Shown here: in pieces, positions 51,723-60,662 of the stretch
Layout of the letters: each line of letters starts with the position of its first letter
Position numbering within the stretch: the stretch's first letter is position 1
Source: Streptomyces zhihengii
GTDB lineage: Bacteria; Actinomycetota; Actinomycetes; Streptomycetales; Streptomycetaceae
DNA length: 64,000 bases
NCBI RefSeq assembly: GCF_016919245.1
Contig: NZ_JAFEJA010000001.1
Location: forward strand, 1,116,001-1,180,000
Direction of reading: 5' to 3'
Program-made: the position numbers and the translations under genes
Notes under the pieces: model-generated
The model's database searches: none
Seen by the model: only the letters and a program-made list of their open reading frames with translations
What the model was told of the DNA's origin: nothing

Positions 51723-53465
51723 TCAGGACTTTCCGGTCGGGCCGGAGGACGGGCCGAGGGCGCCGTCCTCCGGCTCGCCGTCGGTCGGCCTGATCTGGAG
51801 CTCGAAGTCACCGGCGTACTGCTCGTGGCCGGCGATCACCGCGGATTCGACGGCCTCGGTGCCGATCTCCCCGCGCACGATCAGCGGGTCGTGCCGCAGG
51901 TCGCGCATGAGCGCCACGCACATCCCGATCATCACCAGCACAAAGGGCGCGGCCACCAGGATGGTGAGGTTCTGCAGTCCCGCCAGTGCGTCTCCCTTGC
52001 CGTTGCCGATGAGCAGCATGATCGCCGCGACGGCTCCGGTGACGACACCCCAGAACACGACCACGAGCTTGGCCGGTTCGAAGGAGCCGCGCTGCGACAG
52101 GGTGCCCATCACGATGGAGGCGGCGTCCGCTCCGGAGACGAAGAAGATGCCGACGAGGACCATCACGAGGATGCTCATCACGGTGGCGATCGGGTACTCC
52201 TGGAGCACGGCGAAGAGCTGGCCCTCGGGCGTCGACTCGTCGGGCAGCCGGCCGTCGTTCTGGAGCGTCATGGCCGAGCCGCCGAAGATGGCGAACCAGA
52301 ACAGGCTGACGGTGCTCGGCACCAGGATGACGCCGCCGACGAACTGACGGATCGTCCGGCCGCGGCTGATGCGCGCGATGAACATGCCGACGAAGGGCGT
52401 CCAGGAGATCCACCAGGCCCAGTAGAAGACCGTCCAGCTGCCGAGCCATTCGGCGACGCCCTCGCCGCTGCTGGCCTCGGTGCGGCCGGCGAGCTCGGGC
52501 AGGTCGCCGAAGTAGGCGGCGATGGAGGTGGGCACCAGGTCCAGGATGATGATGGTGGGGCCGGCGATGAAGACGAAGACCGCGAGCACCAGCGCCAGCA
52601 CCATGTTGGTGTTGGACAGCCACTGGATGCCCTTCTCGACGCCGGAGACCGCCGAGGCGACGAAGGCCAGGGTCAGCACGGCGATGATGGCCACCAGCAG
52701 GCCGGTGCTGACCGTGGTCATCCAGTCGAGCTCGGTGAAGCCGCTGCCGATCTGGAGGGCGCCCAGACCGAGGGAGGCGGCCGAGCCGAACAGCGTGGCG
52801 AGGATCGCCAGGATGTCGATGACGCGGCCGAAGGCGCCGTTGACGTTGCGCTCGCCGATGAGCGGGGTGAAGACGGCGCTGATGGTCTGCCTGCGGCGGC
52901 GCCGGTAGGACGCGTAGGCGATGGCGAGTCCGACGACCGCGTAGATCGCCCACGGGTGCAGCGTCCAGTGGAACAGGGTGGTGGCCATGGCGGTCTCCAT
53001 GGCCTCGGCCGCGTCCTCGGGGGAGGTGCCGGGCGGCGGGGTGGTGAAGTGGGCCAGGGGTTCGCTGACGCCGAAGAACATCAGGCCGATGCCCATGCCC
53101 GCGCTGAACATCATCGCGATCCAGGAGACGGTCCGGAACTCGGGTTCCTCGTTCTCCTGGCCCAGGCGGATCCGGCCGTAGCGGCTGATGGCGAGCCAGA
53201 GCGCGAAGACGACGAACCCGGAGGCGGCGAGCACGAAGGCCCAGCCGCCGTTGTGGATCAGCCCGCTGAGCATGCTGTCCGACACGTCCTCGAGCGTGTC
53301 GGTGGCGATGGCGCCCCACAGCACGAAGGCGAGCGTGAGCACGGCCGTCACGCCGAAGACCACACGGTCGGTGCTCGGGCGGCCGCTCTCGTGGGGAGGC
53401 TCGGGGAGGTCCGCTGTCACCGACAGCTCTCCACGGCCTGCCCGTTCCTCTTCGTCCTGCGGCAC
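51723..53465 (-). CDS. BCCT-family betaine/choline/carnitine transporter
   Basis: A 580-residue secondary transporter with twelve membrane helices. GMGIGLMFFGVSEPLAHF (near 125), HWTLHPWAIYAVVGLAIAY (near 165) and the YWAWWISWTPFVGMFIARIS substrate loop (near 350), with its Trp box, are clear BCCT motifs. It should import glycine betaine or a related trimethylammonium compound, using Na+ or H+. I prefer GTG 53465, seven bases after GAAAGG; GTG 53474 is also in frame. The charged C-terminus (VRGEIGTEAVESAV) could sense osmolarity. Confidence 0.95.
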   Translation of the reverse strand: MPQDEEERAGRGELSVTADLPEPPHESGRPSTDRVVFGVTAVLTLAFVLWGAIATDTLEDVSDSMLSGLIHNGGWAFVLAASGFVVFALWLAISRYGRIRLGQENEEPEFRTVSWIAMMFSAGMGIGLMFFGVSEPLAHFTTPPPGTSPEDAAEAMETAMATTLFHWTLHPWAIYAVVGLAIAYASYRRRRRQTISAVFTPLIGERNVNGAFGRVIDILAILATLFGSAASLGLGALQIGSGFTELDWMTTVSTGLLVAIIAVLTLAFVASAVSGVEKGIQWLSNTNMVLALVLAVFVFIAGPTIIILDLVPTSIAAYFGDLPELAGRTEASSGEGVAEWLGSWTVFYWAWWISWTPFVGMFIARISRGRTIRQFVGGVILVPSTVSLFWFAIFGGSAMTLQNDGRLPDESTPEGQLFAVLQEYPIATVMSILVMVLVGIFFVSGADAASIVMGTLSQRGSFEPAKLVVVFWGVVTGAVAAIMLLIGNGKGDALAGLQNLTILVAAPFVLVMIGMCVALMRDLRHDPLIVRGEIGTEAVESAVIAGHEQYAGDFELQIRPTDGEPEDGALGPSSGPTGKS

Positions 53466-53650
53466 TGGCGGCACCTTTCACGGGGGTTCTGAGGGAACCT
53501 TCTTTCGCCCTCCGCTACCCCCTACCACAGGAACTACCGCCCACCCCGTGCAACAGGCTGGTACGGCCCGCACTGCCCGCCCGACTTGTGCCGTACGGGT
53601 GCCGGGGCGGGGGTGGCCGGGGGCGGCGGGCCCAGGGCGGTCGAAGCGAT

Positions 53651-53688
53651 GCGTACGACCGTACGCCTCATGGTGTACGGTCGTACGC
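53651..53688. promoter_or_regulatory. Perfect 14-bp inverted repeat touching the acetyltransferase start
   Basis: GCGTACGACCGTAC (53651-53664) and GTACGGTCGTACGC (53675-53688) are exact reverse complements, 10 nt apart, and the last base adjoins ATG 53689. Each arm is itself nearly palindromic (GCGTACG...CGTACGC), so there may be two dimer sites. TACGGT in the right arm could be the -10 of a leaderless mRNA. The TetR gene of the same unit is the likely binder. Confidence 0.75.
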
Positions 53689-54276
53689 ATGACGGACCAC
53701 TTCGCCGGCGACACCCGGACGAACCACGAGCGCATGCTCGCCGGCGACCACTACATCGCCGACGACCCGGAGATCGCGCGCGAGGCGCAGCGTGCCGTGC
53801 GGCTGGCCGCGGAGTACCAGGCCGCGTACACCCGGGACGCCGACGCGGCGCAGCCGATCATCGAGGAGCTGATCGGGGAGCTGGGCGCCGGCGCGCACAT
53901 CAGGCCGCCGCTCTTCGTGGACTACGGGTCGCGGATCAGCGTCGGCGAGGGGACGTTCGTCAACTTCAACCTCACCGCGCTGGACGTCGCGCGGATCACC
54001 ATCGGCAAGGACTGCCAGATCGGGCCCAACGTCCAGTTGCTCACCCCGACCCACCCCCTGGAGCCGGGGCCCCGGCGCGACAAGCTGGAGGCCGCGCGGC
54101 CGATCACCATCGGCGACAACGTGTGGCTCGGCGGCGGCGCGATCGTGCTGCCGGGCGTGACCATCGGCGACAACAGCGTCATCGGCGCCGGTGCCGTGGT
54201 CACCCGGGACGTACCCGCGAACGTGGTCGCCGTCGGCAACCCGGCCCGGGTGGTCCGCGAGCTCCCGGGGACCTAG
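53689..54276 (+). CDS. Maltose/sugar O-acetyltransferase (hexapeptide repeat)
   Basis: A 195-residue left-handed beta-helix acetyltransferase of the LacA/Maa group. The N-terminal MLAGDHYIADDPEIAREAQR helix is the Maa motif, and hexapeptide repeats run from IGKDCQIGPNVQLLTPTHPL (catalytic His) to NVWLGGGAIVLPGVTIGDNSV. It should acetylate a sugar or similar hydroxyl with acetyl-CoA. There is no ribosome site; the operator abuts the ATG. The TetR gene follows with no gap. Confidence 0.92.
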   Translation: MTDHFAGDTRTNHERMLAGDHYIADDPEIAREAQRAVRLAAEYQAAYTRDADAAQPIIEELIGELGAGAHIRPPLFVDYGSRISVGEGTFVNFNLTALDVARITIGKDCQIGPNVQLLTPTHPLEPGPRRDKLEAARPITIGDNVWLGGGAIVLPGVTIGDNSVIGAGAVVTRDVPANVVAVGNPARVVRELPGT

Positions 54277-54828
54277 GTGGCGACCGGACGGGTGGACCCC
54301 GAGCGGCGCGAGCGGATCATCGGCGCGGCCCTGGACCTGATCGCGGAGGAGGGTGTCGCGGGCACCTCGCACCGCAAGGTCGCGGCGCGCGCGGGCGTGC
54401 CGCTGGGTTCCATGACGTACCACTTCACGAGCATGGACGAGCTGCTGCGGGAGGCGTTCACCCGCTTCTCGGGCGAGGTCGTGGCCCTGTTCGGCGAGCG
54501 GCTCGGCGCGGCGGCGACGCCGGACGAGGCGCGGGCGGCCGTCACGTCCCTCATCCACGAACTGGGCGAGGGCGGGCAGCGCAATCTGGTGCTGACCCAC
54601 GAGCTGTACACCCTGGCGGCGCGCAGGCCGGAGTTCCGGAAGCTGACGCGGGCCTGGATGCGCAGCAGCCGGGACGCCCTGGAGCGGCACTTCGACCCGG
54701 CGACGGCCCGCCGGCTGGACGCCCTGATCGAGGGCCTGTCGCTGCACCAGGCGCTCGACACCGAGCCGCACGACCGGGCGCTGACCGCGGAGGCGGTCGC
54801 CCGGATCACCGCACCGGGCGGGAACTGA
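54277..54828 (+). CDS. TetR-family regulator co-transcribed with the acetyltransferase
   Basis: A 183-residue regulator. The HTH is at residues 9-55 (RRERIIGAALDLIAEEGVAG, then VAARAGVPLGSMTYHFTSM). The GTG start directly follows the TAG of the acetyltransferase gene, so they are one unit. The inverted repeat at 53651-53688 is its probable operator, making a self-controlled pair. The ligand may be the sugar or antibiotic acted on by the acetyltransferase. Confidence 0.92.
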   Translation: MATGRVDPERRERIIGAALDLIAEEGVAGTSHRKVAARAGVPLGSMTYHFTSMDELLREAFTRFSGEVVALFGERLGAAATPDEARAAVTSLIHELGEGGQRNLVLTHELYTLAARRPEFRKLTRAWMRSSRDALERHFDPATARRLDALIEGLSLHQALDTEPHDRALTAEAVARITAPGGN

Positions 54829-54849
54829 CGGCTCCCGCTCCCCCGGCCG

Positions 54850-54887
54850 CCCGGCCGGCGCCCCACCTGACGGGGGCGCCGGCCGGG
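54850..54887. terminator. Terminator after the acetyltransferase-TetR unit
   Basis: 15-bp perfect stem CCCGGCCGGCGCCCC / GGGGCGCCGGCCGGG with an 8-nt loop, 21 nt past the TetR stop. Confidence 0.85.
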
Positions 54888-54947
54888 CACCTCCCCCGCC
54901 GCGGGCCTTCCCGCCGGGCAGCGCGGCGCCCGGCGGGCCGCCCGGAT

Positions 54948-54961
54948 TGGGAGCGCTCTCA
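54948..54961. promoter_or_regulatory. CebR-like operator before the LacI gene
   Basis: TGGGAGCGCTCTCA differs at one base from the CebR consensus TGGGAGCGCTCCCA as I recall it. It lies 77-90 nt upstream of the LacI-type gene, so it probably mediates autoregulation. Confidence 0.8.
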
Positions 54962-55037
54962 GGGTGTCCGGGGCGCCGGATATCCTTTCCGAGGACGTAT
55001 CGCCGACCGGAAGTGCACCAGACGAGGAGCGCCCGCC

Positions 55038-56063
55038 TTGCCCGAGCCGATCACGGGGCCCCGCCCCACGCTGGAAGCCGTCGCCGCCCGCGCCGGCGTC
55101 TCCCGGGCCACGGCGTCACGCGTCGTGAACGGTGGCGCGGGCGTGCGGGCGCCGCTGGTCGACAAGGTGCGCCGGGCGGTCGAGGAGCTGGGCTACGTGC
55201 CCAACCACGCGGCCCGCTCCCTGGTGACCCGGCGCAACGGCGCGGTCGCCGTGATCATCGCGGAGCCCGAGTTCCGGATCTTCTCGGACCCGTTCTTCGA
55301 GCAGCAGGTGCGCGGCATCAGCCGGGAGCTGACGGCGCACGACGCCCAGCTCGTCCTGCTGTGGGTGGAGGGGCCCGGCGACCACGACCGGATCGCCCGC
55401 TACCTGGGCGGCGGCCATGTGGACGGGGCGCTCGCGTTCTCCCTCCACAACGACGACGAGCTGCCGGCGCTGATCGACCGGGCCCGCATCCCGACGGTGT
55501 TCGGCGGGCGCTCCCTCGCCGGCCAGGCCCTCGGGGTGCCGTACGTCGACTGCGACAACCGGGGCGGCGCCCGCGAGGCCGTGCGCCACCTCGTCTCGCT
55601 CGGCCGCAGGAACATCGCGCACATCGCCGGGCCGCGCGATCTGATGGCCGCGCTCGACCGGGTCGACGGCTACCACGACGTGCTGATCGGCGCCGACCCG
55701 GCGCTGACGGCCCAGGGCGACTTCACGGTGGAGAGCGGCGCCCGGGCGATGGCGGAGCTGCTGGAGCGGCGGCCCGACGTCGACGGCGTCTTCGTCTCCA
55801 ACGACCTGATGGCGTCGGGCGCGCTGCGCACCCTGCGGGAGCGGGGGGTACGGGTCCCCGAGGACGTCGCCGTGGTCGGCTTCGACGACATGGCGTCCGT
55901 GGTGACGTCCACGGAGCCGGAGCTGACCAGCGTGCACCAGGACATCGAGGGCATGGGCCGGCTGATGGTGAAGCTGCTGATGCGCCTGCTCGACGGGTCC
56001 GGCGGGCCCGCGCCCGCCTCCGTCATCACCCCCACCGCACTGGTACGGCGGGCATCGGCCTGA
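55038..56063 (+). CDS. LacI-family repressor of the beta-glucan locus (CebR-like)
   Basis: A 341-residue LacI protein. HTH at residues 9-32 (TLEAVAARAGVSRATASRVV), hinge helix PNHAARSLVT, and a sugar-binding core with CDNRGGAREAV and VGFDDMASVVTSTEPELTSV. TTG 55038 is chosen because GAGGAG lies eight bases upstream. Three GAGCGCTC operators, before this gene, the GH81 gene and the importer operon, point to it as the local repressor. The inducer is probably laminaribiose or cellobiose; sequence alone cannot separate these. Confidence 0.92.
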   Translation: MPEPITGPRPTLEAVAARAGVSRATASRVVNGGAGVRAPLVDKVRRAVEELGYVPNHAARSLVTRRNGAVAVIIAEPEFRIFSDPFFEQQVRGISRELTAHDAQLVLLWVEGPGDHDRIARYLGGGHVDGALAFSLHNDDELPALIDRARIPTVFGGRSLAGQALGVPYVDCDNRGGAREAVRHLVSLGRRNIAHIAGPRDLMAALDRVDGYHDVLIGADPALTAQGDFTVESGARAMAELLERRPDVDGVFVSNDLMASGALRTLRERGVRVPEDVAVVGFDDMASVVTSTEPELTSVHQDIEGMGRLMVKLLMRLLDGSGGPAPASVITPTALVRRASA

Positions 56064-56170
56064 CGGCCGATGCCCGCCGCTCTCCCTGTGGGGGGCTGTG
56101 GCGGTGATCCCCGGGCCGCGCCCGGGGATCACCGGAACCGACGGGTCGGCCGGTCACCGGCCCCGGCGGG

Positions 56171-58954
56171 TCAGCTGAACGGGATCACCAGGACCGAGCG
56201 GTCCGTCCCGGTCTGGAGCTTCGCCGTCCCGTTGCCGATGGCGCTCCACACCTCCAGCCGGACCGTGCCGTTCCGCAGGTTGCCCAGGGTCCCGGTGGCC
56301 GACTTCAGACCGCGTGACTGGGCGTACTCCTCCCAGCCGTTCACGGGGTCGGTGGCGAAGTAGTGGTACGTCTCCGTCCGGTCGAAGGTCCCGTCGCCGG
56401 TGAGGTCGTAGCTGATCCTGGCCTGCTGGCCGAGGCCGACCCCGGTGCCCGCGTCCACCTGGAGCCGGAAGGACGTGGACGCGCCCTGCGCGAGGGTGCC
56501 GTTGACGCCGCGGATCGTGTACACGAGCGGCTGGTTGGGTGTGCCGTCGTGGTTGGCGCCGCCGGCCGAGGCGATGGTGTCGCTGCCGGCTGTGGCGCCC
56601 GTCGCGGTGGTCAGCGTGCCGCCGGAGCGGAGCTGGAAGGTGTTGCCGGTCGGCGGGTCGGGGTCGGGATCGGGGTCGGGGTCGCCGCCGCCGGTGCCGG
56701 TCCCGGTGGCCGTCGAACGGGCGGGCACGGAGAGGGTCTTGCCGTCGGAGAAGGTGACGGTGCGGGCGGTGGAGCCGTAGTTGTGCGCGGCGTAGGTGCG
56801 CGCGGTGCCCTTGGTGAAGACGGCCGAGGTGGGGATGTCCCCGGTCACGGTGGCGTCGGGGGCGCCGAGCGCGTCGAGCGTGGTGATCCAGTGGTAGGTG
56901 TGCGCCTTGGACTCGCCCGCCTCGGGTGTGTAGGAGGCGTTGCCCGCGTCCCACTTGGACTTGGCGGCGGCGGGGTCGGCGAAGGACTGGAACTCCCAGA
57001 GGATGTCGCGCCATTCGACGGCGGGGCCGCCGTTCTCGCGTTCCATCTCGGCGATGTTGCGGCGGATGGCCGCCTTCTCGCCGCCCAGGTGCAGGGAGCC
57101 GCCGGTCACCGGGAGGACGTTGATGCCGTGGATCTCCTCGGGGTTGGCCGTCCACCAGGTGGCGTAGGCGCCGCCGCTGCCCCAGACCATGCCGACCGTG
57201 TCGTGGCCGAAGGACGCGGGGAAGACCTGCTCGTCGGCGTCGAACCAGTACTGGGCGATGGCCTCGGACTCGGTGGTGAGGAGGTAGCTGCCCAGGTCGC
57301 GCAGACCGTTGTCACCGGTGGCCGAGCCCCACAGCACCAGCGCGGCGCTGAGGTTGGTCGACTCGGAGGAGGACTCCTGGTTGTTGCCCGCGGCGAAGCC
57401 CTGGTGGCCGGAGGCCCAGCTGTGCCCGGCGTAGACGTCGAAGCCGCGCAGGAAGGGGTAGGCGCTGTCGGTGCGGGAGGCGTTGGCGGTGTCGCGGATC
57501 AGGGTCTTGACCATGCCGCCCCAGGCGGAGTCGGCGGCCCACGCCTGGTCGTACTGGGCGACGATCGCCGCCGCGTAGACGTAGTAGCTGTAGTGGAAGT
57601 GGTGGTCGTTGAGCTCGGTGTCGCTGCCGTAGGAGGCCGGGTAGCCGGTGAGGGTCTTCCAGACCTTGTCGTAGGAGAACTCGTTGGCACCGCCGGCGGT
57701 GAACCAGTCCTGGAGGCGGCCCTTCATGAGCCCGATGAGCTTGTCGCGGATCGCGCCCTCGCCGATCTGGTCGGCCAGCGGCACGAGCTGCGCGAGCTTG
57801 CCGAGCGCCTTGCCCGTCCAGTAGGTGTCGACGGCCCCGGAGAACGGGTCGGAGGAGTTCGCGACCTCGTTCAGGTAGCCCCGCAGCCGGGCGGTGTCGA
57901 CGGCGCTCGTCCTCGGGAGCCCGGGCAGCACGGCGGACGCCTTCTGCGCGGTGCTGAAGGAGGCCGACTCGCGCACCTTCATGGTGCCGCGCGGTGACAC
58001 GTAGGTGTACGGGGTCAGCGCGTCGCTGGTGTTGAGCCACTGGTGGCGGTACAGGGCCTGGAGGGTGCCGCGCTCGGTGCCCTCCTTGGCCTCGGTGGTG
58101 AGGCTGTAGGTGGCGCGCACGGTGCCACCGCCGCTGCTCCAGTTCACCGTGGAGCCGGTGACGAAGCTGAAGGCGTACTTGCGGTAGGTGGCGAGCGCGT
58201 CGGTGGAGGGCAGCACGGCGACGGAGAAGTAGTCCTTGCCGCCGAGGCCCGCGGTGACGGTGGAGCCGGAGACGTTCCAGTCGCTGCCGGTGGGTGCGAA
58301 CAGCGCGTAGTGGTGGCCCGCGACGGTGATGCCGAGGACGTTGCCCTGGTCGGCGAAGACGGCCGGCGCGGACGCGGTGGTGATCTGGGCGTTGCCGCCC
58401 GAGCCCTTGGCGTACACGAAGGGCATGCCGTGGCCGATGGTGGTGCGCAGGGTGCGGGCGCCGTCGGACCAGTAGGGCGTGACGGTCCAGTCGGACCAGG
58501 CGTCGGCCTTGGTGTCGGGCGAGTTGAGGCCGGTCAGGCCGAGGGTGAGGTCCCGCTTGTGGGCGTACTCGTACTGGCGGCCGTCGCCCACGACGGCGGG
58601 GCTCGTCGGGTAGCCGATCTCCAGTCCGCCGGAGACGGCCTGGTAGGTGAGCGGGTGGCCGTACATCGGGGTCGAGTACGGGTTGTCGCCGTAGCGCTGG
58701 AAGGCGAGCGAGGACCACCAGTCGTTGGTGGGCACCGGCTTGCCCTGGGCGGCGGCGGTGACCTTGGGGGTCACGGGTGCGCCGGTGTTGGTGGTGGGGC
58801 CGGACGTGCCGGCGGGCCGGGTGTCGGAGTAGCTGCCGGAGCCTACGGGGATGGTGGCGGCGGCCGCCGGGACGGCGGCCGGACCGAGTCCGACGGCGGC
58901 CATGGCGGTGGCCAGGACCAGCACGGCGGCCGGTCGGTTGCGGGGGGCTGGCAT
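56171..58954 (-). CDS. Secreted GH81 endo-beta-1,3-glucanase with CBM56
   Basis: A 927-residue exported enzyme. Signal peptide about 1-34 (ending AAAAT). The GH81 catalytic region spans about 60-700, with DHHFHYSYYVYAAAIVAQYD (catalytic Asp region) and FAAGNNQESSSESTNLSAAL (catalytic Glu). A (DP)n linker at about 752-770 leads to a C-terminal beta-1,3-glucan-binding CBM56 (YTIRGVNGTLAQGASTSFRL, TETYHYFATDPVNGWEE). It should cut laminarin or fungal wall glucan. ATG 58954 has GAGGTG six bases upstream. Confidence 0.95.
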   Translation of the reverse strand: MPAPRNRPAAVLVLATAMAAVGLGPAAVPAAAATIPVGSGSYSDTRPAGTSGPTTNTGAPVTPKVTAAAQGKPVPTNDWWSSLAFQRYGDNPYSTPMYGHPLTYQAVSGGLEIGYPTSPAVVGDGRQYEYAHKRDLTLGLTGLNSPDTKADAWSDWTVTPYWSDGARTLRTTIGHGMPFVYAKGSGGNAQITTASAPAVFADQGNVLGITVAGHHYALFAPTGSDWNVSGSTVTAGLGGKDYFSVAVLPSTDALATYRKYAFSFVTGSTVNWSSGGGTVRATYSLTTEAKEGTERGTLQALYRHQWLNTSDALTPYTYVSPRGTMKVRESASFSTAQKASAVLPGLPRTSAVDTARLRGYLNEVANSSDPFSGAVDTYWTGKALGKLAQLVPLADQIGEGAIRDKLIGLMKGRLQDWFTAGGANEFSYDKVWKTLTGYPASYGSDTELNDHHFHYSYYVYAAAIVAQYDQAWAADSAWGGMVKTLIRDTANASRTDSAYPFLRGFDVYAGHSWASGHQGFAAGNNQESSSESTNLSAALVLWGSATGDNGLRDLGSYLLTTESEAIAQYWFDADEQVFPASFGHDTVGMVWGSGGAYATWWTANPEEIHGINVLPVTGGSLHLGGEKAAIRRNIAEMERENGGPAVEWRDILWEFQSFADPAAAKSKWDAGNASYTPEAGESKAHTYHWITTLDALGAPDATVTGDIPTSAVFTKGTARTYAAHNYGSTARTVTFSDGKTLSVPARSTATGTGTGGGDPDPDPDPDPPTGNTFQLRSGGTLTTATGATAGSDTIASAGGANHDGTPNQPLVYTIRGVNGTLAQGASTSFRLQVDAGTGVGLGQQARISYDLTGDGTFDRTETYHYFATDPVNGWEEYAQSRGLKSATGTLGNLRNGTVRLEVWSAIGNGTAKLQTGTDRSVLVIPFS

Positions 58955-59016
58955 GAAGGGCACCTCGTGTCATCACGACGGATATGGGGTGTCTCAGCAC
59001 GGGTCCGGGAGCTTTC

Positions 59017-59028
59017 GAGAGCGCTCTC
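59017..59028. promoter_or_regulatory. LacI-type operator before GH81
   Basis: GAGAGCGCTCTC is a perfect 12-bp palindrome, 63-74 nt upstream of the GH81 start, sharing the GAGCGCTC core with the other two sites. Confidence 0.8.
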
Positions 59029-59168
59029 AGATGGCCGGAAACGTAAAACTCCTGAAACGTGGGTGTCAATAGATGGGACACAGAAGGGATTTGGGCCTGA
59101 GTCCAACCCGTTATGTCTTCGAGTCTTGACGGAGCGTGCACCGGGCGGGCACGCTCCAGTCGCATGTT

Positions 59169-59182
59169 TGAGAGCGCTCTCA
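59169..59182. promoter_or_regulatory. LacI-type operator before the importer operon
   Basis: TGAGAGCGCTCTCA is a perfect 14-bp palindrome 38-51 nt upstream of the binding-protein start. A TTGACG at 59126-59131 may be the -35, which would place the operator at or just past the transcription start. Confidence 0.85.
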
Positions 59183-59219
59183 GGCTCTCGCTCCACCCCG
59201 AAGCCAAGGGAGGCTTCCC

Positions 59220-60521
59220 ATGCCCATCGCCCGAGCCGCCAAGAGGGCCACCGTCCGCCTGGGCGCGGTCGTGCTCGCCGGAGCCCTGCTCGCCGCCTGC
59301 GGAGGTTCGTCGGACGACGCCTCCGACAGCGCGGGCGGCAAGGTCACGCTCACCGTCGACCTCTTCGGATCCTTCGGTTACAAGGAGGCCGGGCTCTACG
59401 CGGAGTACCAGAAGCTCCACCCGGAGATCACGATCAAGCAGACCGACACCCAGGACGAGGCCGACTACTGGAAGTCGCTCCAGACCCGCCTCGCCGGCGG
59501 CGGCGGTCTCGCCGACGTCCAGGGCATCGAGGTCGGCCGGATCGCCTCCGTCACCCAGCAGCAGGCGGACAAGTTCGAGGACCTGAACAAGTACGGCGCC
59601 GACAAGCTCAAGGGCCAGTTCGCCGAGGCCAAGTGGGCGGCGGCCACCGGCAAGAACGGCGAGGTCCTCGGCCTCGGCACCGACGTCGGCCCCGAGGCGA
59701 TGTGCTACCGCACCGACCTCTTCGAACAGGCCGGGCTCCCCACCGACCGCGAGGAACTCGCGCAGAAGTGGTCGACCTGGGAGGGCTACCTGGAGCTGGG
59801 CAAGCAGTACAAGGCCAAGGCCCCCGCCAAGAGCACCTGGCTGGACAGCGTCGGCAGCCTCTACTCGATCATGATCGGGCAGGAGAAGGAGCGCTACTAC
59901 GACGCCTCCGGCAAGCTCATCTGGGAGACCAACCCGGCGCTGAAGACCGCCTGGGACACCTCCGTCGAGGCGGCGCAGAGCGACCTGAGCGCCAAGCTCG
60001 ACCAGTGGTCGCCGCAGTGGAACCAGGCGTTCGCCGCCGGTTCCTTCGCCACCATCCCCTGCCCCGCCTGGATGCTCGGCTACATCAAGGGCCAGGCCGG
60101 TGACGCCGGCAAGGGCAAGTGGGACATCGCCAAGCTGCCCGGCGGGGCGGGCAACTGGGGCGGCTCGTACCTGTCCGTCCCGAAGGCGGCCAAGAACAAG
60201 AAGGAGGCGTACGAGCTGATCGCCTGGCTCACCGCCCCCGAGCAGCAGGCCAAGCTCTTCCAGAAGGTGGGCAACTTCCCGTCGGCCACGGGCGCGATCG
60301 ACAAGGTCGCCGGCGCCACGGACGAGTACTTCTCCGGCGCCCCGATCGGAAAGATCTTCGGCGACGCGGCCAAGGCGGCCCCCGTGCAGGTGCTCGGTGT
60401 GCACGACCAGAACGTCGCGCAGCAGATCACCAACGCCCTGAGCGAGGTCGAGCGCAAGGGCCTGGCCGCCGACAAGGCGTGGGCGAACGCGAAGAAGGGC
60501 GTCGCCAACACCATCGGCTGA
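59220..60521 (+). CDS. Sugar-binding lipoprotein of a beta-glucan oligosaccharide importer
   Basis: A 433-residue extracellular solute-binding protein of the CebE/MalE class. The lipobox is LLAAC (Cys27). VTLTVDLFGSFGYKEAGLYA and LPGGAGNWGGSYLSVPKAAK are family landmarks. With GH81 and GH1 in the same locus it probably binds laminari-oligosaccharides or cellobiose. ATG 59220 has GGGAGG six bases upstream. It is separated from the permease genes by a strong hairpin. Confidence 0.93.
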   Translation: MPIARAAKRATVRLGAVVLAGALLAACGGSSDDASDSAGGKVTLTVDLFGSFGYKEAGLYAEYQKLHPEITIKQTDTQDEADYWKSLQTRLAGGGGLADVQGIEVGRIASVTQQQADKFEDLNKYGADKLKGQFAEAKWAAATGKNGEVLGLGTDVGPEAMCYRTDLFEQAGLPTDREELAQKWSTWEGYLELGKQYKAKAPAKSTWLDSVGSLYSIMIGQEKERYYDASGKLIWETNPALKTAWDTSVEAAQSDLSAKLDQWSPQWNQAFAAGSFATIPCPAWMLGYIKGQAGDAGKGKWDIAKLPGGAGNWGGSYLSVPKAAKNKKEAYELIAWLTAPEQQAKLFQKVGNFPSATGAIDKVAGATDEYFSGAPIGKIFGDAAKAAPVQVLGVHDQNVAQQITNALSEVERKGLAADKAWANAKKGVANTIG

Positions 60522-60531
60522 CCCGCTCCCC

Positions 60532-60578
60532 GGGGCCGGTCCGGACACACGGCGCACGCCGTCCTCCGGACCGGCCCC
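60532..60578 (+). promoter_or_regulatory. Nested hairpin between binding-protein and permease genes
   Basis: Perfect 14-bp arms (GGGGCCGGTCCGGA / TCCGGACCGGCCCC) enclose a 19-nt loop that itself pairs (ACGGCG-CA-CGCCGT). It sits 11 nt after the stop. Such structures cut transcription or protect upstream mRNA, keeping the binding protein in excess over the permeases. Confidence 0.75.
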
Positions 60579-60662
60579 GGGGGCCGCCCCGGGCCGTCGT
60601 CGTCCCGGACCCGGCCCCGCCCCCACCGCCCCGGCACCGACTCACCCCCGAAGGGCCGCACC

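Noticed and set aside
59131..59157. 9-bp inverted repeat GGAGCGTGC/GCACGCTCC just after TTGACG
   Set aside because: It lies in the promoter zone but does not resemble the LacI-type sites and could be chance at this base composition; not called as an operator.
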